A DNA stretch of 64,000 nucleotides from Cellulomonas fengjieae (lineage in GTDB: Bacteria; Actinomycetota; Actinomycetes; Actinomycetales; Cellulomonadaceae): NCBI RefSeq assembly GCF_018388465.1, contig NZ_CP074404.1:2170001-2234000 (forward strand), in the 5' to 3' direction. This document shows, in pieces, positions 35,245 to 44,395 of this stretch. Position 1 is the stretch's first letter; the number at the start of each line of letters is the position of its first letter. The notes below the pieces were generated by a model. That model was not told where the DNA came from, did not search any database, and saw nothing but the letters and a program-made list of their open reading frames with translations. Made by a program: the position numbers and the translations under genes.

Positions 35245-35260
35245 TACTTACGGACGCGGA

Positions 35261-35302
35261 AACGACGAAGGCCCGGACCACCCGGTCCGGGCCTTCGTCG
35301 TT
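35261..35302. terminator. Terminator downstream of rpoD
   Basis: A perfect 19-base-pair stem (35261-35279 with 35284-35302) with a four-base loop, 18 bases beyond the rpoD stop. It is the strongest hairpin in the window and also shields the ArsR promoter. Confidence 0.85.
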
Positions 35303-35320
35303 CGATCAGCGCTGCAGGCG

Positions 35321-36865
<1,545 letters not shown>

Positions 36866-36918
36866 GAACGACCTTTCGGCAGCGCGACACCCGGAACGGG
36901 GCCGGGAGGTAGATGGAT

Positions 36919-36924
36919 ATTGTA
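36919..36924 (-). promoter_or_regulatory. Probable -10 (TACAAT) for rpoD
   Basis: TACAAT on the minus strand lies about 54 bases before the rpoD GTG, giving a leader of roughly 45 bases that carries a ribosome site. No good -35 is seen. Confidence 0.5.
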
Positions 36925-37072
36925 CCGACCCTGAGGGCCGCTCGGCGCGATGACGGGCACCACAACACGGCCGTCCGGAACGATCTCGGACGGGTTCCTC
37001 CTGGTCAACGACCGGGGAGGGCGAGAGATTCCCGTGGTCGGAAGGGCCGGGACACGCGTGCCTGCAGGGCCC

Positions 37073-37465
37073 TCAGAGATCCGGCTTGACGGTGAGCACG
37101 GGGCACGGGGCGTCGAACAGCACGCGCTGGGCGTTGGCCCCGAGGATCAGCTTGCCGACCGGGCTCCGCCGGCGCAGCCCGAGGACCACCAGCTGGGCGC
37201 CGATCTCCTCCGCGGTCGCGATGAGGTCGTCGGCCACGTCGCCGCCCGTGAGCAGCCTCACCTCGTGGTCGACGTCGGCCGACGACAGCTGCGCCCGGAC
37301 CCGGTCGAGCTCCGCCTCGATGGCGTTGCGCTGTTCCTCCGGAGCGTCCGGGCGCTCGCTCACCACGACCACGACGCGCGTATCGCGCTGGCGTGCCTCC
37401 TCGATCGCCGCCCCGAGGGCCGCCCGACCTTCCGGAGTGGCCAGATAGCCGACCACGATGCCCAT
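37073..37465 (-). CDS. Universal stress protein (UspA domain)
   Basis: A 130-residue single-domain UspA protein. It has the fold's start IVVGYLATPEGRAAL and the ATP-binding signature G-2x-G-9x-G-S/T in modified form (LGLRRRSPVGKLILGANAQRVL), ending APCPVLTVKPD. Probably nucleotide-binding; the client is unknown. ATG with GGGGGGA upstream and a TAGCGT -10 at 37503-37508, so it is a one-gene transcript. Confidence 0.88.
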   Translation of the reverse strand: MGIVVGYLATPEGRAALGAAIEEARQRDTRVVVVVSERPDAPEEQRNAIEAELDRVRAQLSSADVDHEVRLLTGGDVADDLIATAEEIGAQLVVLGLRRRSPVGKLILGANAQRVLFDAPCPVLTVKPDL

Positions 37466-37502
37466 CGGTCCCCCTCGTCGCACACACGTCCTTGTCTGCG
37501 TG

Positions 37503-37508
37503 ACGCTA
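37503..37508 (-). promoter_or_regulatory. Probable -10 (TAGCGT) for the universal stress protein gene
   Basis: TAGCGT on the minus strand lies 37 bases before the ATG. It allows a leader of about 30 bases containing GGGGGGA. Confidence 0.45.
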
Positions 37509-37557
37509 CCCGAGCGGACGGGCTGCCACGACCTCACAGGCGGGATCCCGGCGCAGG

Positions 37558-38682
37558 TCAGTCGCCGTGCCTGACCCATCCGGGCGGTATCGCCGCGCGC
37601 AGGACGTCGTCGAGCAGCTCCGCGAGCCGGTGCTCGGCGTCGGCGTCGAGCGCGCCGTCGAGCAGCACGCGCGCCCGTGCGCCGTCACCGCGCCACCACG
37701 CCAGCAGCGCGAGCAGCGTCAGCGCGGGAGCCTGCTCCCCCGTCCTCCCGCGGGCGACCACTGCCTCGAGGACCTGCTCGTGCACGGACGTCGCGCGTTC
37801 CGGCGGGACCACGCCAACCCGGGGGTCCAGGATCAGGCCCATCGCCGCACCGACGGCGGCGTCGAGCTCCGCGGTCGGCTGGACGCTCCGCACGCAGCGC
37901 TCCGGCAGGTCGCCCGTCCCGGGGACGAGCGCGACGAGCACGCCGTCCCGGACGCGGCGGTCGGCCAGCCCTGCCTCGATCCGCCCCCACGGTGCTCCCC
38001 CGGACCCCGGACCGCCGGACTCGACGAGCCGGACGCCCGCACGCCAGGCGAGCAGCGAGTCCTCCCGCCACCGCGTCGCGGCGGTCACGCTCGTCACCAC
38101 GGCCTGGTCCCGTCTGCTCTCCCAGCGCCGCCGGACGCGCGCCACGGATCGCCGTACCTCCGCGTTCTGCGCAGGGATCCGGGCGATGTCCTCCCGCGAG
38201 TCGGCCACCGCCGAGCCGGCCAGCACGAGCGTGGCGCCCACCTGCGTCGAGTCCAGGTCCCGCAGCGGTCGACCACCCGGCGGGCAGCAGTCGTCCGTGC
38301 AGTCGAGCGCCAGGTAGCCCTCCGGGGTGACCACCCAGACGAGGATCTCCCCCAGCGCCTCCGCGGCGGCCTCGGCGACGTGCTCGGCGGCCCGCTGTGC
38401 CGGGCCGTGCTCGCCGCGGGGGTCCCGGTCGGTGTAGAGCACGAGGACCCCGCGGCGGGCCGCGTCGCGACCGAGATGCGCGACGAGCGTCCGTGCGAGC
38501 AACGGCCCGTCGACCGGGTCCGCGAGGTGCGGCAGGTCCACGCGCATGACGACGCCGACCTCCCCTCGGGGCGGGCGCAGGCTGACGGCGACGGCACTGT
38601 CCCTCGGCCGGAACCCGAGGCGGTGCGGGACGAGCGCGAGGATCTCCCGAGGTTCGCTCACGCGGAGCGTCGTGGTCTGCAT
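37558..38682 (-). CDS. DUF4192 family protein
   Basis: A 374-residue soluble protein with the DUF4192 opening (VSEPREILALVPHRLGFRPRDSAVAVSL) and a DCTDDCCPPGGRPL cysteine cluster in the middle. A C-terminal helical region (ALTLLALLAWWRGDGARARVLLDGAL) resembles a TPR pair. The function is unknown; the family is restricted to actinobacteria. ATG at 38682 fits the family start. TGGGCT ends six bases upstream and may be a degenerate leaderless -10. Confidence 0.83.
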   Translation of the reverse strand: MQTTTLRVSEPREILALVPHRLGFRPRDSAVAVSLRPPRGEVGVVMRVDLPHLADPVDGPLLARTLVAHLGRDAARRGVLVLYTDRDPRGEHGPAQRAAEHVAEAAAEALGEILVWVVTPEGYLALDCTDDCCPPGGRPLRDLDSTQVGATLVLAGSAVADSREDIARIPAQNAEVRRSVARVRRRWESRRDQAVVTSVTAATRWREDSLLAWRAGVRLVESGGPGSGGAPWGRIEAGLADRRVRDGVLVALVPGTGDLPERCVRSVQPTAELDAAVGAAMGLILDPRVGVVPPERATSVHEQVLEAVVARGRTGEQAPALTLLALLAWWRGDGARARVLLDGALDADAEHRLAELLDDVLRAAIPPGWVRHGD

Positions 38683-38790
38683 GGCGTCAGCCCACAGGAC
38701 CGGCGGCATGCGGCGGCCGGGCACGGCGCGACCTGTGCACGCGGCCCGCGATCACGGGGCATGTGGGCGTCTCGGTGCGCGCCGGGCGGA

Positions 38791-38796
38791 TAGCCT
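38791..38796 (+). promoter_or_regulatory. Leaderless promoter, -10 TAGCCT, for the lipoprotein gene
   Basis: TAGCCT ends 6 bases before the ATG at 38803, with no ribosome site. Confidence 0.6.
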
Positions 38797-38802
38797 GTCG
38801 CG

Positions 38803-39348
38803 ATGCCCCGTCCCGTGCTCATCCCAGCGCGCACCCGGTCCGGGCTCGCCTGCATCGCGGTGACACTGGTGCTCGGTGCGTCGACCGCCGCCTGCTCGAC
38901 CAGCGGACCCGGTCAGGAGGCCACCAGCAGCGCGCGACCGGTGCTCACCCCCGTCCCGACGGAGACGCTCCTGCCCGACGGCGGCGGCGACGAGCACTCG
39001 GCGGTCGGCGAGCTGGCCGACGGCTTCCCCTCCGACGTCCTGCCCGTGCCCGAGGGGGCGCAGATGCTGCTCTCGTCCGCTGAGCCCGTAGCGGGTACGG
39101 ACCTGACGGCGATCAGCCTCAACCTCCGGACCACCCAGGACGCGGCCGGTCTGCTCGCCGCCGTCCGGGGACCGCTGGTCGCAGCGGGCTTCGCCGAGGG
39201 CGCTCCGCCGGTCCCCGAGCCCGGGCTGGCCGTGCAGTCCACGTTCTCCCGGGGCGACGGCGCCGAGCTCGTCGTCGTCGGCATCCTCGACCGCGACGGC
39301 GAGCGGACCCTCACCCTCGGCGGTCGGATCCGCAGCACGGCGCCGTAG
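38803..39348 (+). CDS. Putative lipoprotein of unknown function
   Basis: A 181-residue protein with a lipoprotein signal: basic start (RPVLIPARTRSG), hydrophobic core LACIAVTLVLG, and a lipobox ending in STAAC at about residue 31. A Ser/Pro-rich linker follows. The mature part has a FPSDVLPVPEGAQMLLSS stretch and ends with LTLGGRIRSTAP, probably one alpha/beta domain. Not recognised. Leaderless ATG. Its TAG stop is also the first three bases of the next gene's -10. Confidence 0.72.
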   Translation: MPRPVLIPARTRSGLACIAVTLVLGASTAACSTSGPGQEATSSARPVLTPVPTETLLPDGGGDEHSAVGELADGFPSDVLPVPEGAQMLLSSAEPVAGTDLTAISLNLRTTQDAAGLLAAVRGPLVAAGFAEGAPPVPEPGLAVQSTFSRGDGAELVVVGILDRDGERTLTLGGRIRSTAP

Positions 39349-39351
39349 GCT
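39346..39351 (+). promoter_or_regulatory. Leaderless promoter, -10 TAGGCT, for the polyprenyl synthase gene
   Basis: TAGGCT ends 6 bases before the GTG at 39358. Its first three bases are the stop codon of the lipoprotein gene. Confidence 0.55.
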
Positions 39352-39357
39352 GCCTGC

Positions 39358-40479
39358 GTGAGCCCCGCGACACGGTCCCTCGTCGACGTCGAAGACGTCC
39401 GGTCCCGCATCGACGAGCTGCTGGCGAGGCACGTCGCGCAGCTGCGCACGGTGCTCGCCGCGGCCAGCGACGACGCCGACGTCCTGGCGGACGCGGTGGC
39501 GCAGATGCTCAGCGGCGGCAAGCGGCTGCGCGCGGCCTTCTGCTACTGGTCGTGGCGCGCCCACGGCGGTCAGCCGGGCACCCCGGCCGCGGACGCCGTC
39601 CTGCGGGTCGGCGCAGCGCTGGAGCTCTTCCAGGCAGCCGCGCTCTTCCATGACGACGTCATGGACGACTCCGACACCCGGCGGGGCTTCCCGGCGGCGC
39701 ACCGTGCCTTCGCCCAGCGGCACGGCGAGCAGGCCCTGACCGGAGACGCCGAGCGGTTCGGGATGTCGGCCGCGATCCTCCTGGGCGACCTCACGCTCAT
39801 CGCCAGCGAGCAGGAGTTCGCCGGCGCCCTGGCGCTGCAGCCCGTCGGCCGGGCCGAGCGCGCGCGGGTGGTGTTCGACCTCATGCGCACCGAGGTCACC
39901 GTGGGGCAGTACCTCGACGTCCTCGCGCAGGCGATGCCGTGGGGCGACGACCCGGCCGGTGACGAGGTCCGGGCGCGTGAGGTCATCCGCGCCAAGGCGG
40001 CCCGCTACAGCGTGGAGCACCCGATCGTGCTGGGGGCCTCGCTCGCCGACGCGAGCGAGGACGACCTCGAGGCGTGCCGCGCGCTCGGGCTGCCGCTCGG
40101 CGAGGCGTTCCAGCTGCGGGACGACCTGCTGGGGGTGTTCGGCGACCCGCGCTCGACGGGAAAGCCCGCCGGGGACGACCTGCGCGAAGGGAAGCGGACC
40201 ATCCTGACGGCGCGAGCGGTGGCCCGTGCGCGAGCCCGTGGCGACGACGCCACGGTGCACCTGCTGCGCGACCGGCTCGGCGACCGCGCCCTGAGCGAGG
40301 CCGACGTGACCGTCCTCGCCGACGCCATCGCGGGGACGGGCGCCCCCGACGACGTCGAGCTGCTGATCGCCGACCTCGCCGGGCGGGCCTTCACCCTCAT
40401 GGACGCGCGCCCGTGGGTGGACCCGGCGCGTAGCCAGCTGATCGCGCTGGCGCACGCGGCGGTCGACCGGCACGCCTGA
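39358..40479 (+). CDS. Trans-isoprenyl (polyprenyl) diphosphate synthase
   Basis: A 373-residue all-helical prenyltransferase. It has the GGKRLR isopentenyl-binding motif, the first aspartate-rich motif DDVMDD and the second DDLLGVFGD. It extends an allylic diphosphate with IPP; Phe and Ala before the first motif (AALFHDDVMDD) fit a geranylgeranyl-length product, but chain length is inference. It corresponds to IdsA2 (Rv2173) by position. GTG start is leaderless. Confidence 0.9.
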   Translation: MSPATRSLVDVEDVRSRIDELLARHVAQLRTVLAAASDDADVLADAVAQMLSGGKRLRAAFCYWSWRAHGGQPGTPAADAVLRVGAALELFQAAALFHDDVMDDSDTRRGFPAAHRAFAQRHGEQALTGDAERFGMSAAILLGDLTLIASEQEFAGALALQPVGRAERARVVFDLMRTEVTVGQYLDVLAQAMPWGDDPAGDEVRAREVIRAKAARYSVEHPIVLGASLADASEDDLEACRALGLPLGEAFQLRDDLLGVFGDPRSTGKPAGDDLREGKRTILTARAVARARARGDDATVHLLRDRLGDRALSEADVTVLADAIAGTGAPDDVELLIADLAGRAFTLMDARPWVDPARSQLIALAHAAVDRHA

Positions 40480-40480
40480 G

Positions 40481-40525
40481 CCGGCCGGGGCCGGCTCGGC
40501 CCGGTCGCAGGCCGGCCCCGGCCGG
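40481..40525. terminator. Terminator between polyprenyl synthase and Rv2175c homologue
   Basis: A perfect 15-base-pair, all G/C stem (40481-40495 with 40511-40525) with a 15-base loop, between converging genes and immediately after the synthase stop. Confidence 0.8.
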
Positions 40526-40529
40526 ACCG

Positions 40530-40943
40530 TCAGAGCTCGGCGGCCGCCAGGCGACGGATCTCGGTCTTGCGTCCCGCCCGCAACGCGTCGATCGGAGTGC
40601 CCGGCAGCGAGTCGTCGGGCGTGAAGAGCCACGCGATCGCCGCCTCGTCGCTGAACCCGGCGTCCGACAGCACCGTCAGGGTGCCCTGCAACGAGGCAAG
40701 GACCGTCCACGGCTGACCGGCCTCGGGCTGCGTCGGCTGGGCGGGGTTGGCCAGGTGTCCGGGGACGAGGAACGCCGCCGGGATGGAGAAGACGCGGGGA
40801 TCGCCACGGCGGGCACCGATGATCCGGCGCTCCTGCACGATCCGACGCACCTTGGAGGCGTCGAGGCCGAGCCGGTCGGCAACGTCGGGCACTGTGAGCC
40901 ACTCGTCGACCAGGCGGTCGAGGGCTTCTGCGGAATCGTTCAC
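40530..40943 (-). CDS. Rv2175c-family winged-helix DNA-binding protein
   Basis: A 137-residue protein. An N-terminal helix-turn-helix (WLTVPDVADRLGLDASKVRRIVQERRI) and a wing (GARRGDPRVFSIPAAFL) are followed by a C-terminal domain. This is the family of M. tuberculosis Rv2175c, a DNA-binding substrate of the kinase PknL. A PknL-like kinase is encoded 1.4 kb away, supporting the match. GTG start is leaderless: TACTCT ends six bases upstream. Confidence 0.88.
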   Translation of the reverse strand: MNDSAEALDRLVDEWLTVPDVADRLGLDASKVRRIVQERRIIGARRGDPRVFSIPAAFLVPGHLANPAQPTQPEAGQPWTVLASLQGTLTVLSDAGFSDEAAIAWLFTPDDSLPGTPIDALRAGRKTEIRRLAAAEL

Positions 40944-40949
40944 CCGACA

Positions 40950-40955
40950 AGAGTA
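40950..40955 (-). promoter_or_regulatory. Leaderless promoter, -10 TACTCT, for the Rv2175c homologue
   Basis: TACTCT on the minus strand ends 6 bases before the GTG at 40943. A CGAATT/AATTCG inverted repeat with a ten-base gap (40964-40985) lies just upstream and could be an operator. Confidence 0.55.
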
Positions 40956-41031
40956 CGCATCTCCGAATTACATCACCGCAATTCGCCCGCGCGCTTTCCC
41001 CTGCGTCTGTATTCGGATACGTTCGCATTCT

Positions 41032-41049
41032 GTCACACCAGTCACACAG
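41032..41049 (+). promoter_or_regulatory. Tandem 9-base repeat resembling an MtrA site
   Basis: GTCACACCA is followed at once by GTCACACAG. Two adjacent nine-base repeats beginning GTCACA match the form of MtrA response-regulator sites described in mycobacteria (GTCACAgcg repeats upstream of dnaA, fbpB and ripA). It lies 37 bases before the start of a secreted LysM transglycosylase, a typical MtrA target class. The assignment is inference. Confidence 0.6.
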
Positions 41050-41086
41050 GCACCATCCGTTCACTTACGTAACATGAGGTAGGACC

Positions 41087-42247
41087 ATGACGCAGCACGC
41101 CACCGCCCGCCGCGTCGCCACCGGAACCGGGGCGACGCTCGCGCTGGCCGTCATCGGCGTGACCGCGACGGGGGGCGCGGCCTACGCCGACGACTCCTAC
41201 ACGGTCCGCAAGGGCGACACCGTCAGCCACATCGCGGCGCGCAGCGGAAGCACCGTCGCCGCCATCACCCGCGCCAACGCGCTCGGCGACGCCGCGCGCA
41301 TCCGGGTCGGGCAGGTGCTGACCATCCCGTCGTCCTCCACGCCGGACCGGCCGCCCGCCGCGCCCGCCCCGACCGCGGGCTCGTACACCGTCGTCTCCGG
41401 GGACACCGTCAGCCACATCGCCGCCAAGCTGGGCACGTCGGTCCCGGCCATCGTCGCCGCCAACGGCCTGGACGCCCGCGCGTTCATCCGCGTCGGCCAG
41501 ACGCTGAACGTGCCCGGTGCCTCGACCCCCGCAGCTCCCGCTCCGGCGGCCGCCCCGCAGACGGCAGGCTCGAGCTCCTACACCGTGCGCCCCGGCGACA
41601 CGGTCTCCGCCATCGCCACCCGGCACGGCACCACCGTCACCGCGGTCGTCGCAGCCAACGGGCTGGGCTCCCGGGCGTTGATCCGGATCGGCCAGACCCT
41701 GACGATCCCTGCTGCGGCTGCGGCTGCGGCTGCGGTCGCGCCCGCAGCGCCGGCAGCCGCCTCGGTGGGCAACACGTTCGCCGGACGCACCTACGCCGAC
41801 TCGGTCGTGGCCGCCGCCAACGCGAACCTCGCCACGCTGCGCGCCTCCGCGACGCCGTCGAAGGCGGACATGCAGGCGAAGATCGCCGCGACGGCGCGCG
41901 CGATGGGCGTCGACCCCGCGCTCGCGCAGGCCGTGGCCTTCCAGGAGTCGGGCTTCAACCACGCCGTCGTCTCCCCCGCCAACGCGATCGGTGCCATGCA
42001 GGTGATCCCGACGTCCGGCCAGTGGGCGTCGGACCTCGTGGGCCGCCAGCTCAACCTGGTGAACCCGGACGACAACGTCACCGCGGGCGTCGCCATCCTG
42101 CGGTCCCTCGTCGGCACCGCCCCCGACCTGCCGACCGCGATCGCGGGGTACTACCAGGGCGCGTCCTCGGTGAAGAAGAACGGGATGTTCGCGGACACCC
42201 GGCGCTACGTCGCCAACGTCCAGACGCACATGACGCGCTTCCGCTGA
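41087..42247 (+). CDS. Secreted LysM and lytic transglycosylase (SLT) protein
   Basis: A 386-residue exported peptidoglycan-binding protein. A signal peptide ends in AYA-DD near residue 35. Three LysM domains (about residues 37-80, 98-142 and 165-208; each SYTV..GDTVS..IA) are separated by Ala/Pro linkers. An SLT domain (about residues 265-386) follows, with the catalytic Glu in FQESGFNHAVVSPANAIGAMQ. It should cut or bind cell-wall glycan. ATG follows GAGGTAGGA. It lies between the Rv2175c-like gene and pknL; a tandem MtrA-like site is upstream. Confidence 0.9.
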   Translation: MTQHATARRVATGTGATLALAVIGVTATGGAAYADDSYTVRKGDTVSHIAARSGSTVAAITRANALGDAARIRVGQVLTIPSSSTPDRPPAAPAPTAGSYTVVSGDTVSHIAAKLGTSVPAIVAANGLDARAFIRVGQTLNVPGASTPAAPAPAAAPQTAGSSSYTVRPGDTVSAIATRHGTTVTAVVAANGLGSRALIRIGQTLTIPAAAAAAAAVAPAAPAAASVGNTFAGRTYADSVVAAANANLATLRASATPSKADMQAKIAATARAMGVDPALAQAVAFQESGFNHAVVSPANAIGAMQVIPTSGQWASDLVGRQLNLVNPDDNVTAGVAILRSLVGTAPDLPTAIAGYYQGASSVKKNGMFADTRRYVANVQTHMTRFR

Positions 42248-42282
42248 GGCCCTGCCTGCGGCGATCGAGCGGGTCCCGACCG

Positions 42283-42288
42283 TAGACT
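42283..42288 (+). promoter_or_regulatory. Leaderless promoter, -10 TAGACT, for the PASTA kinase gene
   Basis: TAGACT ends 7 bases before the GTG at 42296, 35 bases after the stop of the LysM gene, so the kinase is transcribed on its own. Confidence 0.65.
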
Positions 42289-42295
42289 CCCAGCC

Positions 42296-44326
42296 GTGGG
42301 AGCCACCATCACCGATCCGTTCGTCGGCCGTCTGGTCGACAGCCGGTACGAGGTCGTGTCCCGCATCGCCCGCGGGGGCATGGCGACCGTGTACCTGGCT
42401 GTCGACCGCCGCCTCGACCGTGACGTCGCCCTGAAGGTCATGCACCCGCACCTCGCGGAGGGCACGTCCGGCTCGGACTTCGTCGCCCGCTTCCGACGCG
42501 AGGCCCGCACGGCGGCCCGGCTCACCCACCCGGGCCTCGTCGGCGTGTACGACCAGGGCGTCGACGGCGAGACCAGCTATCTGACGATGGAGTACATCGA
42601 CGGGATCAACCTGCGGCGCCACATCGGCGAACGCGGTGCCCTGACCGTCGACGACGCGCTGCGCATCGGCGAGCGAGTGCTGGACGCGCTCGCGGCCGCG
42701 CACCGCGTGGGGCTCGTGCACCGCGACATCAAGCCCGAGAACGTCCTGCTCGCCACGGACGGCCGCGTGAAGCTCGCGGACTTCGGCCTGGCGCGCGCGG
42801 TCACCGAGGTCACGTCGACGACCACCGGGACGGTTCTGGGCACGGTCGCCTACCTGGCGCCCGAGCTGGTCGTGCGCGGGGTCAGCGATGCGCGCACGGA
42901 CGTCTACGCCTGCGGGATCCTGCTGTTCGAGATGCTCACCGGTCGTCAGCCCTTCACCGGTGAGACGCCGATCCAGGTCGCCTTCCAGCACGTCAACAAC
43001 GACGTGCCGGCACCGTCCGAGCTCGTCGACTGGCTGCCCATCGAGATCGACGACGCGGTGCGCGCGCTGGCTGCGCGGGACCCCGACGACCGTCCGGTGG
43101 ACGCCGCTGCCGCCCTCACGCTGCTGCGCCGAACCCGCGCAGCGCTCGACGAGGACACCCTGGCGCGCCACGCCGACGTCCCGCCGTCCATCGTGCTGCC
43201 CAGCGCCACCGACCCCGACGAGACCGAGCTGGACACGGGATCGACGACCGCCGACGACGGCGGTGCCCCCGACACCGACGCCGCGCCGCGCGACCCCGAC
43301 GAGACCACCCGCATCGACACCGGCGACGGGCGCGGGACGACCGTGGCCCTGCCGATCGGTCTCGGCGTGCGCCCCGCTCTGGCTACGAGCGAACCCGCCG
43401 AGCCCGAGCGTTCCCGTCGGACGCGCTGGATCATCGCCCTGGCCGTCCTGGCCGCGCTCCTCGGCGGCGGAGTCTGGTGGTACCTGCAGCAGGGCCCCGG
43501 GGCGTACACCACCGTCCCGACGATCATCGGGCAGGACGCGACCGAGGCCACAGCCATCCTCGAACGGGCGGGGCTCGGAGCAGACCCGACGTCCGCGTTC
43601 GACGCCGAGGCCCCGATCAACACCGTGTTCGCGACCGATCCCGCCCAGGGCGACCGGATCCGCAAGGACGGCACCGTCTCGTTCACCGTCTCCAAGGGTC
43701 CCGACTACGTGCCCGTCCCGGAGGGCGTCGTCGGGGAGCTGCAGGCCGCGGCCGAGGCCGCGCTGACCGCAGCCGGCCTGGAGGCGCAGTACACCGAGCC
43801 CGACTTCAGCGACACCGTGGCGAACGGCCACATCATCAGCGCGACGCTCCCCGACGGCTCCCCCGCCGAGCCCGGCGTGCAGGCGATCCGGGGCATGGAG
43901 GTGACGCTCACCGTCTCGAGCGGACGCGCGCCCGTCACCATCACCTCCGTCGTGGGCATGTCGGTCGACGACGCGACCGGCCAGCTCGAGGCCGACGCGC
44001 TCACGCTCGCTCCGACTGAGGTCTTCAGCGACACGGTCGCCGCCGGCCTGATCATCGACCAGAGCCCTGCGGCCGGTGCCAAGGGCCACCGGGGCGACAC
44101 CATCGCGGTCAACGTGTCCAAGGGCCCGGAGATGCTGGCGCTGCCCAGCACCTACGGCCAGAACGTCAAGAACGCGACCGCCGCGCTCGAGGCCGCCGGG
44201 TTCGTCGTGAAGGTCGAGCACCCGCAGGGGATCTCACCGCTGAACATCGTGTACTCGCAGAAGCCCGAGGGCGGCGACGGGAAGACGGCCCCCAAGGGCA
44301 GCACCATCACGATCTACGTCTTCTGA
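42296..44326 (+). CDS. pknL: PASTA-domain serine/threonine protein kinase (PknL-like)
   Basis: A 676-residue Hanks-type kinase. The kinase domain (residues 1-285) has IARGGMATVYLA, HRDIKPENVLL and ADFGLARA. An acidic juxtamembrane linker follows, then one membrane helix near residues 378-398 (WIIALAVLAALLGGGVWWYL). Four PASTA domains lie outside the cell (about 400-465, 466-535, 536-605 and 606-676). It should sense peptidoglycan fragments or lipid II and phosphorylate cell-wall and division proteins, including the Rv2175c homologue (inference from M. tuberculosis). Leaderless GTG. Confidence 0.93.
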   Translation: MGATITDPFVGRLVDSRYEVVSRIARGGMATVYLAVDRRLDRDVALKVMHPHLAEGTSGSDFVARFRREARTAARLTHPGLVGVYDQGVDGETSYLTMEYIDGINLRRHIGERGALTVDDALRIGERVLDALAAAHRVGLVHRDIKPENVLLATDGRVKLADFGLARAVTEVTSTTTGTVLGTVAYLAPELVVRGVSDARTDVYACGILLFEMLTGRQPFTGETPIQVAFQHVNNDVPAPSELVDWLPIEIDDAVRALAARDPDDRPVDAAAALTLLRRTRAALDEDTLARHADVPPSIVLPSATDPDETELDTGSTTADDGGAPDTDAAPRDPDETTRIDTGDGRGTTVALPIGLGVRPALATSEPAEPERSRRTRWIIALAVLAALLGGGVWWYLQQGPGAYTTVPTIIGQDATEATAILERAGLGADPTSAFDAEAPINTVFATDPAQGDRIRKDGTVSFTVSKGPDYVPVPEGVVGELQAAAEAALTAAGLEAQYTEPDFSDTVANGHIISATLPDGSPAEPGVQAIRGMEVTLTVSSGRAPVTITSVVGMSVDDATGQLEADALTLAPTEVFSDTVAAGLIIDQSPAAGAKGHRGDTIAVNVSKGPEMLALPSTYGQNVKNATAALEAAGFVVKVEHPQGISPLNIVYSQKPEGGDGKTAPKGSTITIYVF

Positions 44327-44345
44327 CACCCGTCCTCCCAGAGCA

Positions 44346-44385
44346 CGAACGCCCGGCCCCGACCGACGTCGGGACCGGGCGTTCG
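44346..44385. terminator. Terminator between pknL and aroG
   Basis: An 18-base stem with one mismatch (44346-44363 with 44368-44385) and a four-base loop, between converging genes. Confidence 0.8.
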
Positions 44386-44395
44386 CGTGGAGGCC

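Noticed and set aside
40944-41086. Possible c-di-AMP (ydaO) riboswitch before the LysM-SLT gene
   Set aside because: The region is too short and lacks the conserved ydaO core; only the GTCACA repeats and a promoter-sized region are seen.
41702-41760. Short GCTGCG repeats in the LysM gene as a microsatellite of interest
   Set aside because: They encode an Ala-rich linker between LysM 3 and the SLT domain, which is ordinary for this protein type.
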